Shown here: one piece after another, positions 1 to 6,198 of the stretch | How the letters are laid out: every line of letters begins with the position of its first letter | Position numbering within the stretch: the stretch's first letter is position 1 | NCBI GenBank assembly: GCA_021106665.1 | Contig: JAIOTR010000167.1 | Coordinates: 1 to 17,965 of the forward strand | Direction of reading: 5' to 3' | Length of the DNA: 17,965 nt | Source of the DNA: Bacteroidales bacterium | Lineage (GTDB): Bacteria; Bacteroidota; Bacteroidia; Bacteroidales; JAADJA01 | Notes under the pieces: model-generated | Databases searched by the model: none | Told to the model about the DNA's origin: nothing | The model's input: the letters and a program-made list of their open reading frames with translations, nothing else | Translations under genes and position numbers: made by a program

Positions 1-608
1 CGATAATTCATCAAAATCTGCTGCTGTTCAACTTCCGATTTATTTTTCCAATCACTTTCAGTAAAAGGGTCAACCGGAGAACAATCTGCATCTATATTAC
101 TATTTCCTTCTTTCTCAAAAATTTTAACCAGTTCATCAACCGGTTCGGCCTTGTGGGTTTTATTACTATACCAATGTTTAAAAAGCTGGATAAATGTCCA
201 TTGCGTCCATTTGTAGTAAAAAGGATCAGAAGTCCTGACCTCCCTGTCCCAATCATAAGAAAACCCAATCTTATCCATTTGTTCCCTGTAGCGTTCAATA
301 TTCTTTTCAGTTGTAACCGCAGGGTGTGTACCTGTTTGGATGGCATATTGTTCAGCAGGTAAACCATAAGCATCATAGCCCATTGGATGAAGAACATTAA
401 AGCCTTTTAATCTTTTGTACCTTGAATAAATATCAGATGCAATATATCCCAATGGATGGCCTACATGCAATCCAGCGCCTGAAGGATATGGGAACATATC
501 CAACACATAATATTTAGGTTTATTATGATCAATTTCGCATTTATAGGTTTTATTATCAGCCCAGTATTTCTGCCACTTTTTTTCTATCTCTCTGTGATTG
601 TATTCCAT
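1..608 (-). CDS. leuS: Leucyl-tRNA synthetase, N-terminal part (cut by window edge)
   Basis: Class I aminoacyl-tRNA synthetase that charges tRNA-Leu with leucine in the cytoplasm. The frame is open from the ATG at 608-606 to the left edge, giving 202 complete codons of a protein that is normally 800-950 residues. It begins MEYNHREIEKKWQKYW, the usual LeuRS opening. The class I HIGH signature appears as HVGH at residues 48-51, preceded by the family block DMFPYPSGAGL. Further on are HPMGYDAYGLPAEQYA and SYDWDREV, both typical of bacterial LeuRS. The editing domain, KMSKS loop and anticodon-binding domain lie outside the window. It is divergent from the gene at 797. The leader carries a near-perfect 20-base palindrome about 20 bases before the ATG. 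The identification is secure; only the left part of the gene is unseen. Confidence 0.97.
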   Translation of the reverse strand, partial: MEYNHREIEKKWQKYWADNKTYKCEIDHNKPKYYVLDMFPYPSGAGLHVGHPLGYIASDIYSRYKRLKGFNVLHPMGYDAYGLPAEQYAIQTGTHPAVTTEKNIERYREQMDKIGFSYDWDREVRTSDPFYYKWTQWTFIQLFKHWYSNKTHKAEPVDELVKIFEKEGNSNIDADCSPVDPFTESDWKNKSEVEQQQILMNY

Positions 609-628
609 CGGATGATTTATGATTTGTG

Positions 629-648
629 ATCCCGAAAGCTATCGGGAT
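629..648. repeat. Near-perfect 20-bp palindrome in the leuS leader
   Basis: ATCCCGAAAGCTATCGGGAT is self-complementary at nine of ten base pairs; the only mismatch is A636 against A641. In leuS mRNA it could form a GC-capped hairpin ending about 20 bases before the ATG. No T-run follows in the leuS direction, so it is not an obvious intrinsic terminator. It could be an RNA hairpin, a protein-binding site or a copy of a dispersed repeat. I saw no second copy in this window. Confidence 0.6.
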
Positions 649-661
649 GAATTTTAGGGGG

Positions 662-688
662 CGAAATTATAAAAAAACATTGAACAAA
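662..688 (-). promoter_or_regulatory. Possible leuS promoter
   Basis: On the minus strand TAATTTCG (669-662) matches the Bacteroidota -7 box TAnnTTTG at five of six defined positions. A TTTG (688-685) lies 15 bases upstream, a shorter gap than the usual 18-21. Transcription would start near 657 and give a leader of about 50 bases that includes the palindrome at 629-648. Pattern match only. Confidence 0.35.
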
Positions 689-796
689 GATTGACAGAGA
701 CATTTGCAAAGCATAGTATGTTTTCAAGTATTTTTCATATGATGGTAGTATTAATGAATTTATATCTATTTTTATAGAACATTATTCGGATATAAA

Positions 797-1867
797 ATGA
801 GAGGTTATTACCAATTTATCTTCACCCTTGTATTTCTTTTCCTATTTGGAGTCTCTACCAAAGTATCAGCACAAAAGGTATTGGATAAGTATGAAGGCTA
901 TGTTGTTACCAGAACAAATGATACCATTCATGGCTTGATATTGGAGAATAGCGATAAAAAATACGGGCTGTCAGTAAAATTTAAAGCAATAACTGATGAA
1001 GATTTTATCACCTATTATCCAAAAGATCTTACATCTTTCTATTTTGAACCTGGAGTTAAATTCGAAACCAGGTTAACCGGGAATGACTTATGTTTTTTTA
1101 AAGTCTTGATTGAAGGAAATGCATCCCTTTTTCGATTGGCTAAAAAAAATAAAGCAAAATTTTATACCATTCTCGATAATTCAATTATTGAGTTAAAAGA
1201 AAAAAACTCTATACATGAGGAACCCTATATAACACAATCATCAAGATACTATGATTTTGTAGGGATATTAAATGTTTTATTTAAAGACTGCCTGATAGAT
1301 ATGGAAGCCTCCGGCAAATTGAAAGAAATGGAGATAAAAAAGGAATTTATAAAATATTATAACTGTAAACAAACTGATTTCAAACAATATAAATCCAGAA
1401 ATTCAAAAATCTATCTTGGATTGCTTGCCGGATATGGTAAAGATATGGTTGACATGTATGATTTTAGAACATTAAGGTTATTTTTTATTCAAAAACATCC
1501 AGAATCAGCTGGTAATGTCTATATGAAATATATAGTCAATTACAGGAAAATGAATCGTATCGAGGAAGTATGTCTTAAAGATTATTATACCATGTATGAT
1601 ATAAGTTTCAATATTGAGTACAGGATTCTAAGAAAAAGCATGATCCAACCATTTACAGGAATAGGATTGGGTATAACTTTGTGGCAAAGGAAACTAACAT
1701 CTTGCAATACCTCCTATGAAAAAATTGAATATGATGTTTATCCCAAATTAAATATAGATTTAGGTGTTTATGCGCATGTCACAAAAAATAATATATTTTG
1801 CGTCCAGATGGTTGGCTTCCCATATGTATTTGGAATAGGTATTGGATATATACAAAGAATACGATAA
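797..1867 (+). CDS. Unrecognised secreted/outer-membrane protein with barrel-like C-terminus
   Basis: I do not recognise this 356-residue protein as a named family. It opens with a clear Sec signal peptide: a basic start, a hydrophobic run at about residues 7-19, and a likely cut after VSA at 23-25, leaving Gln at +1. The mature N-terminus has EGYVVTRTNDTIHGLI (33-48), resembling a module seen in secreted Bacteroidota proteins that reads 'GYIV..NGDTI.G.I'. From about residue 205 (YLGLLAGYG) to the end, alternating polar and hydrophobic stretches end in an aromatic-rich segment, as in small outer-membrane beta-barrels. No lipobox and no T9SS C-terminal sorting domain are visible. The gene stands alone between divergent leuS and convergent glyS, and looks more AT-rich than its neighbours. 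The ATG at 797 is supported by the signal peptide. Outer-membrane location is an inference. Confidence 0.8.
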   Translation: MRGYYQFIFTLVFLFLFGVSTKVSAQKVLDKYEGYVVTRTNDTIHGLILENSDKKYGLSVKFKAITDEDFITYYPKDLTSFYFEPGVKFETRLTGNDLCFFKVLIEGNASLFRLAKKNKAKFYTILDNSIIELKEKNSIHEEPYITQSSRYYDFVGILNVLFKDCLIDMEASGKLKEMEIKKEFIKYYNCKQTDFKQYKSRNSKIYLGLLAGYGKDMVDMYDFRTLRLFFIQKHPESAGNVYMKYIVNYRKMNRIEEVCLKDYYTMYDISFNIEYRILRKSMIQPFTGIGLGITLWQRKLTSCNTSYEKIEYDVYPKLNIDLGVYAHVTKNNIFCVQMVGFPYVFGIGIGYIQRIR

Positions 1868-1901
1868 TAAATACATAAATCTATATGATGTTCCGAAACT
1901 A

Positions 1902-3428
1902 TTATATATTCGATTTTAATCTTTGACTGATTACACTTCCAATCTTATCAATACCAATCCTGTCCTGCTTCATTGTATCCCTTTCACGAATGGTTACTGT
2001 ATTATCTTCAGTTGTCTGATGATCCACTGTAATACAATAAGGTGTGCCGATAGCATCCTGTCGGCGGTAACGTTTGCCAATTGAATCCTTTTCCTCATAA
2101 AAACACATGTAGTCGTTTTTCAAGGAATTAAATATTTCAATTGCTTTTTCGGGTAAACCATCCTTTTTAACCAATGGCAATATGGCTGCTTTTATAGGAG
2201 CAAGGAAGGGAGGAATTTTCATAACAACTCTTTCGGAGCCATCATCTAATTTCTCTTCATTGTAGGCATAGCTTAAAACAGCCAAAAAAGTCCTGTCGAG
2301 ACCGAGGGAGGTTTCAACAACAAAAGGAACATAGCTGTCATTCAGTTCAGCATCGAAATACTGAATCTTTTTGCCGGAATATTCCTGGTGCGATTTAAGG
2401 TCAAAGTCTGTCCTTGAATGGATGCCTTCAAGTTCTTTGAATCCTATGGGGAAATTAAATTCTATATCAAAAGCAGCATTGGCATAATGGGCGAGTTTAT
2501 CATGTTCATGAAAACGGTATTCTGTTTCAGGTATGCCCATGTTCAGATGCCATTGCATCCGTTGTTCTTTCCAGTATTCGAACCATTTCAGTTCCTCACC
2601 AGGGCGGACAAAAAACTGCATTTCCATTTGTTCGAACTCACGCATCCGGAAAATAAATTGACGAGCTACAATCTCATTCCGAAAAGCTTTACCGATCTGC
2701 GCGATACCAAATGGAATTCTCATCCTTCCTGTCTTTTGGATATTCAGATAATTCACAAAGATTCCTTGTGCTGTTTCAGGACGGAGATAAATTTTGTTAG
2801 CACCTTCGCTTAAAGAACCCATCTCGGTCGAAAACATAAGATTAAACTGGCGAACATCAGTCCAGTTTCGCGATCCTGACATTGGACATACAATTCCAAG
2901 GTCTTCTATCAAGGTTTTGATATCATCCAAACGCTCCTCATCCATTGCTGAATAAAGACGTTTTTTGATATCTTCAATTTTCTTTTGATTTTCCAATACC
3001 CTTGGATTGGTTGTTAAAAATTGCTTTTCATCAAATGTTTCGCCAAATCTTTTAGCAGCTTTTGTAACCTCCTTTTGGATCTTGGCCTCAATTTTTACAA
3101 TATAATCTTCCACCAAAACATCAGCCCGATAACGCTTTTTCGAATCCTTATTATCAATCATAGGATCGTTAAAAGCATCCACATGTCCTGATGCTTTCCA
3201 GGTAGTAGGGTGCATGAAAATAGCGGCATCTAAACCCACAATATTTTCATGGCGCTGTACCATAGATCTCCACCAATAATCTTTGATGTTATTTTTTAAT
3301 TCAACGCCATACTGGCCGTAATCATAGGTCGCAGCCAGTCCATCATAAATTTCGCTCGATTGAAAAACAAACCCATACTCCTTGGCATGGGCTATGATCT
3401 TTTTGAATTTGTCCTCGTTGTTTGCCAT
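1902..3428 (-). CDS. glyS: Glycyl-tRNA synthetase, dimeric (alpha2) type
   Basis: Class II synthetase that charges tRNA-Gly with glycine. At 508 residues it is the single-chain, dimeric form shared with archaea and eukaryotes, not the alpha2-beta2 GlyQ/GlyS enzyme. Visible blocks are SSEIYDGLAATYDYG (24-38), WKASGHVDAFNDP (77-89), RPETAQGIF (216-224), motif 2 with FRNEI (249-253) and FRMREFEQMEMQFF (260-273), and motif 3 ETSLGLDRTFLAVL (372-385). The anticodon-binding domain runs from about 408 to the end. A lysine- and glutamate-rich insertion lies at about 115-170. The ATG at 3428-3426 fits the family start, and the next in-frame Met is residue 56. A TACTTTTG box only five bases upstream suggests a near-leaderless mRNA. 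It is convergent with the gene at 797, with a 34-base gap and no clear terminator. Confidence 0.97.
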   Translation of the reverse strand: MANNEDKFKKIIAHAKEYGFVFQSSEIYDGLAATYDYGQYGVELKNNIKDYWWRSMVQRHENIVGLDAAIFMHPTTWKASGHVDAFNDPMIDNKDSKKRYRADVLVEDYIVKIEAKIQKEVTKAAKRFGETFDEKQFLTTNPRVLENQKKIEDIKKRLYSAMDEERLDDIKTLIEDLGIVCPMSGSRNWTDVRQFNLMFSTEMGSLSEGANKIYLRPETAQGIFVNYLNIQKTGRMRIPFGIAQIGKAFRNEIVARQFIFRMREFEQMEMQFFVRPGEELKWFEYWKEQRMQWHLNMGIPETEYRFHEHDKLAHYANAAFDIEFNFPIGFKELEGIHSRTDFDLKSHQEYSGKKIQYFDAELNDSYVPFVVETSLGLDRTFLAVLSYAYNEEKLDDGSERVVMKIPPFLAPIKAAILPLVKKDGLPEKAIEIFNSLKNDYMCFYEEKDSIGKRYRRQDAIGTPYCITVDHQTTEDNTVTIRERDTMKQDRIGIDKIGSVISQRLKSNI

Positions 3429-3432
3429 GCTG

Positions 3433-3440
3433 CAAAAGTA
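3433..3440 (-). promoter_or_regulatory. glyS -7 promoter box
   Basis: TACTTTTG on the minus strand (3440-3433) is a full match to TAnnTTTG. Only four bases (GCAGC minus the start) to five bases separate it from the ATG, so transcription should begin at or just before the start codon. No good -33 TTTG is seen; the best-placed tetramer is ATCA at 3462-3459. Confidence 0.55.
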
Positions 3441-3532
3441 GAATAAAAAATATTTAATTGATTAGAATATGGATTGACTATAATCACGTAAATTAACGGA
3501 ACGTCCTCCCTTTGTCAATCTATTTTTGAAAT

Positions 3533-3742
3533 CTAGTTTGTAAAGAAATCAAGAATGTTGCCTAACTGGTTACTTGGTGCAGCAAAAAACTCGGTATATT
3601 TACATTGTGAACAGGTAACACTCGTAAATTTTCTATTCTGGATATTAAAAAGTTTTGTAGCAAAACTACCGGTAGCTCTCATTTGGCCGGTTTCAAAACT
3701 TTTATTACCACATTTCGGGCAGGTGTATTTTAAATGTTGCAT
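3533..3742 (-). CDS. Small zinc-ribbon protein (DUF2082-like)
   Basis: A 69-residue protein with two CxxC knuckles, C8-P-K-C11 and C44-S-Q-C47, separated by 32 residues, which should bind one zinc ion. The sequence YTCPKCGNKSFETGQMRATG, followed by KLFNIQNRKFTSVTCSQCKYTEFF, matches my memory of the family annotated as a nucleic-acid-binding Zn-ribbon protein (DUF2082, zinc_ribbon_13). The biological role of that family is not settled, so no function is assigned. There is no signal peptide or membrane segment. The 104-base gap to glyS and the glyS-proximal -7 box suggest the two are not strictly co-transcribed. Its own -7 box lies 17 bases upstream of the ATG. Confidence 0.88.
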   Translation of the reverse strand: MQHLKYTCPKCGNKSFETGQMRATGSFATKLFNIQNRKFTSVTCSQCKYTEFFAAPSNQLGNILDFFTN

Positions 3743-3758
3743 CTTGATAAATTTTCCA

Positions 3759-3787
3759 CAAAGCTAATCAATACTGAAAAAAACAAG
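3759..3787 (-). promoter_or_regulatory. Promoter of the zinc-ribbon gene
   Basis: TAGCTTTG (3766-3759, minus strand) is a full match to TAnnTTTG. CTTG (3787-3784), one base off TTTG, lies 17 bases upstream. The expected start near 3755-3752 gives a leader of about 10-13 bases before the ATG at 3742. Confidence 0.55.
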
Positions 3788-3804
3788 CAATTATGTAATA
3801 TGGA

Positions 3805-4698
3805 TTAGTCAGATATTTTATCCCTTAAAGATTTAAAACCCTTCCCTAAAATTTCATTGGCATTGATCACGGTCATAAAGGCATCGGGGTCAGTATCATG
3901 AATATAGTCTTGCAAAATAGCAAGCTCACGCCGGTTCACGACCGTGTAAATGATCGTTCTATCGTTTTCACTATACATTCCCTTTCCCTGGATAAAAGTA
4001 CCTCCTCTATTCAGATCATTAATAATTTTATTCCTCAACTCCTTCGGTTTTTCAGTAATAATGAATAAAGTTTTATCATAGCTAATGCCCTGTAAAACTA
4101 TATCAACAATACGACCGGTTATAAAAATTACGATCAGTGAGTACAATGGTATTTTCCAATCCTGAAAAGCAATGAGGCCAACCAGGACAATCACAGAATC
4201 CACGGCTATCATTAATTGACCCAATGGTAAACCCGAGTATTTACCAATCATCATCGCTACAATATCAGACCCCCCGGATGTTGCTTTCGACTTAAATATA
4301 AGACCCAGGCCCAAACCTATCATTACACCACCGAATATAGATGACAACAAAGCATCATCTTCAACCAATGGCTGCTCCCCCCACAGGTATGTAAGGCCAT
4401 CCATAAAAAAGGCGGTCAATAAAAATCCAACAACTGTTTTAACGCCAAACCTTGGTCCTAATATTTTTATACCTAAGATTGTCAGGGGAATATCAAAACA
4501 AATGGCAACCAAACCAACCGGTGTACCCAAAATATGGTGCAGCACTATTGAAATCCCATAAACACCTCCCGGAACGATTTTATAAGGTGTAATGAATAAT
4601 ACATACCCTGATGCCATGATAAAAGCGCCAACCACTATTAAACTATAAGCAATAAACCACTTTTTAGAAAAAGGCTTCTCTTTAACTATAAATGACAT
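3805..4698 (-). CDS. YitT family membrane protein (DUF161 + DUF2179)
   Basis: A 297-residue inner-membrane protein of the YitT/YebE family, whose function is not firmly known. Six to seven hydrophobic segments are visible at about 15-36, 43-58, 62-80, 88-106, 117-136, 160-178 and 185-203. The family signatures are ITPYKIVPGGVYGIS (36-50) and KATSGGSDIVAMM (138-150). The soluble C-terminal DUF2179 domain covers about 212-290 (LFIITEKPKELRNKI, then RGGTFIQGKGMYS). The length is normal for the family. The ATG at 4698 starts a short cytoplasmic lead with a lysine-rich stretch before the first helix. The gene has its own good promoter upstream and is divergent from the T9SS operon. A transport role is often suggested for the family but cannot be read from this sequence. 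Confidence 0.92.
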   Translation of the reverse strand: MSFIVKEKPFSKKWFIAYSLIVVGAFIMASGYVLFITPYKIVPGGVYGISIVLHHILGTPVGLVAICFDIPLTILGIKILGPRFGVKTVVGFLLTAFFMDGLTYLWGEQPLVEDDALLSSIFGGVMIGLGLGLIFKSKATSGGSDIVAMMIGKYSGLPLGQLMIAVDSVIVLVGLIAFQDWKIPLYSLIVIFITGRIVDIVLQGISYDKTLFIITEKPKELRNKIINDLNRGGTFIQGKGMYSENDRTIIYTVVNRRELAILQDYIHDTDPDAFMTVINANEILGKGFKSLRDKISD

Positions 4699-4741
4699 AA
4701 TACTAACATTTTATAACATTTGACTAAGCAAAAAAAGGCTG

Positions 4742-4771
4742 CAAAAGTAATTTTTTATTTGATCTGGCAAA
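4742..4771 (-). promoter_or_regulatory. yitT promoter
   Basis: The best promoter match in the window. Minus-strand TTTG (4771-4768) and TACTTTTG (4749-4742) both match the Bacteroidota -33/-7 consensus exactly, with an 18-base spacer. The expected start near 4738-4735 gives a leader of about 40 bases. Confidence 0.65.
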
Positions 4772-5023
4772 TAAATTATTCAGATCATTGAAAAAAGATT
4801 TTTGAAACAATATCATAATTCAAGTTGTTGTCAAGTACAAATTGAATAACAAAAGCAACTTTTTCAACAATTCAGTTGTCTACTCTTTTTGAAGCTGAGT
4901 TTATTAGATTTTTTTGTTAAAGACTAATAATCAATTTTTAACGTTATCTGTTAAAATTACCTTGAAAAATAAACAAGGTAAGTTATTAACAATTGGTACG
5001 TTTAAGAACTATAATTGTGGAAT

Positions 5024-5114
5024 TTAAATCTGAAAAACATGATTGTCTTTTGCAAAAAATTCGTCATTCTCAGTATTTACAGGTAATTTATAGCATTGTA
5101 ATTTTCAGATTTAA
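5024..5114. repeat. 13-bp exact inverted repeat upstream of the T9SS operon
   Basis: TTAAATCTGAAAA at 5024-5036 is exactly complementary to TTTTCAGATTTAA at 5102-5114, with 65 bases between the arms. The right arm ends 10 bases before the putative porP -7 box and covers the -33 position. It could be a pair of operator half-sites or a looped protein-binding arrangement. In an AT-rich region some such repeats arise by chance. Confidence 0.5.
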
Positions 5115-5124
5115 TTTTTTTTGT

Positions 5125-5132
5125 TATTTTAG
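5125..5132 (+). promoter_or_regulatory. Possible promoter -7 box of the T9SS operon
   Basis: TATTTTAG matches TAnnTTTG at five of six defined positions. Upstream at the -33 position is TTTC (5103-5106), 18 bases away. Transcription from here would start near 5136-5139, leaving only about 6-9 bases before the ATG at 5145 or about 21-24 bases before the ATG at 5160. This would favour the second ATG. Confidence 0.4.
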
Positions 5133-5144
5133 CGGCCTTTTAGT

Positions 5145-6116
5145 ATGGATAATATTCGAATGAAAATATTTAAACGGGCAATTTACCTTGCTTTATTATT
5201 GCTTCCGGTATCGGTGATACACGCCCAGCAAGAACCGCATTTTGTCCATAACATGTTTAATAACATCTACTATAATCCCGGATTTGTTGGTAGTGTTGGA
5301 GGTATTTGTGCAACAGGGCTTGCGCGCCAACAATGGGCAGGATTTAGTGATGAAGACGGAAATAAGGTCGCTCCAAATACTTATACTGTCAGTGTTCACT
5401 CTCCCGTAAATATTTTACATGGAGGTGTGGGGCTTAATGTTTATTCTGACAAACTTGGATTTCAAAATGAAATTGGGGTTAAAATCATGTATGCTTTCAG
5501 GGTAGACTTGGGAATGGGCAATCTGGGAATAGGTGCACAGTTCGATTTTATGAATAGCACTATGGATTGGAATACAATAATGAATCATCCGGCAACTCAA
5601 CCCGATGATCTTTTAGATCAAAAATCCGGAGATGAAAGCGACATGGTTTTTGATTTTGGTTTGGGAATACAATATTTTGTACCTAATAAGTTTTATGTTG
5701 GAATATCATCAACAAGGATTTTGGAGTCTAAAAGCGACAAACTTCTGTATCAATACAAAAGGCACTATTTTCTAACTGCAAACTATGAATTTTCATTTCG
5801 GAATAACCCATCATACGTCATAGAACCTTCGCTGTTAGTAAAATCTGACCTTGTAAAAACAGAATTTGATTTGGCTTTACTTGTAAAATACAATAATAAA
5901 GTATGGGGTGGCGTTAGTTATAGCACTTTTAGAGTTTTAGATCCTTTGTCAGTGTTGTTAGGTGTTAGCATAAAAGATATTAGAATTGGATACGCATATA
6001 CAATCCCCACTTCAGCAATTGGCAGTAGTGGAAGTCATGAAGTAATGGTAGGGTATTGCTTTAAAATCAACCTTGATAAAGGTAGAAGAAGTTACAGAAA
6101 TACCAGGTTCTTATAA
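5145..6116 (+). CDS. porP: T9SS outer-membrane protein, PorP/SprF family
   Basis: A 323-residue PorP/SprF-family protein, first gene of the T9SS core operon. Family members are outer-membrane beta-barrel proteins needed for T9SS export or gliding; in the classic locus PorP precedes PorKLMN. A Sec signal peptide is visible (KIFKRAIYLALLLLPVSVIHAQQ, cut after HA). The family block FNNIYYNPGFVGS follows, then GLARQQWAGF, the counterpart of the conserved 'RQQW.G' motif. The rest has the alternating pattern of amphipathic strands and ends in the barrel-like GYCFKINLDKG. Two starts are possible: ATG 5145 (MDNIRMKIF) or ATG 5160 (MKIF). The second gives a standard signal peptide and fits the putative promoter better. 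gldK begins 82 bases after the stop. Confidence 0.93.
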   Translation: MDNIRMKIFKRAIYLALLLLPVSVIHAQQEPHFVHNMFNNIYYNPGFVGSVGGICATGLARQQWAGFSDEDGNKVAPNTYTVSVHSPVNILHGGVGLNVYSDKLGFQNEIGVKIMYAFRVDLGMGNLGIGAQFDFMNSTMDWNTIMNHPATQPDDLLDQKSGDESDMVFDFGLGIQYFVPNKFYVGISSTRILESKSDKLLYQYKRHYFLTANYEFSFRNNPSYVIEPSLLVKSDLVKTEFDLALLVKYNNKVWGGVSYSTFRVLDPLSVLLGVSIKDIRIGYAYTIPTSAIGSSGSHEVMVGYCFKINLDKGRRSYRNTRFL

Positions 6117-6125
6117 AAAAATGAA

Positions 6126-6147
6126 ACTTTATACATTAATATAAAGT
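6126..6147. repeat. AT-rich inverted repeat between porP and gldK
   Basis: ACTTTATA (6126-6133) and TATAAAGT (6140-6147) are exact inverted copies around a six-base loop. In the operon mRNA this is a weak hairpin 10 bases after the porP stop. An A-run follows rather than a T-run, so it is not a terminator in the operon direction. It might mark an mRNA processing site; it may also be chance. Confidence 0.35.
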
Positions 6148-6198
6148 AAAAAAATTGTTATAAACTTAGGTTATTAAGAATAAAATCAGCTTTTAACT

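Larger units (their letters stand above)
4699..5144. other. 446-base divergent intergenic region, yitT / T9SS operon
   Basis: AT-rich stretch between two divergent genes. No convincing protein-coding frame, tRNA or named riboswitch was found by eye. It holds the yitT promoter at its left end, a putative porP promoter at its right end and a 13-bp inverted repeat (5024-5036 and 5102-5114). A 10-bp palindrome TTTTGCAAAA (5048-5057) lies inside the inverted repeat. About 250 bases in the middle have no assigned role. Confidence 0.7.

Noticed and set aside
92..397. Minus-strand frame of 101 codons near the left edge
   Set aside because: It overlaps leuS in another frame; the leuS frame matches conserved LeuRS motifs without a break, while this one resembles no family.
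2418..2813. Plus-strand open frame of 131 codons
   Set aside because: It is antisense to the motif 2 region of glyS and looks like a shadow frame.
4817..4880. Imperfect direct repeat AATTCAAGTTGT / AATTCAGTTGT upstream of the T9SS operon
   Set aside because: Short, with a one-base gap, in AT-rich DNA; too weak to separate from chance.
4699..5144. Hidden tRNA, small protein gene or riboswitch in the long intergenic region
   Set aside because: No cloverleaf, no convincing frame with a start and coding character, and no riboswitch signature that I could recognise.
6126..6150. Hairpin after porP as a terminator
   Set aside because: It is followed by an A-run rather than a T-run in the operon direction, and it sits within an operon whose order is conserved.
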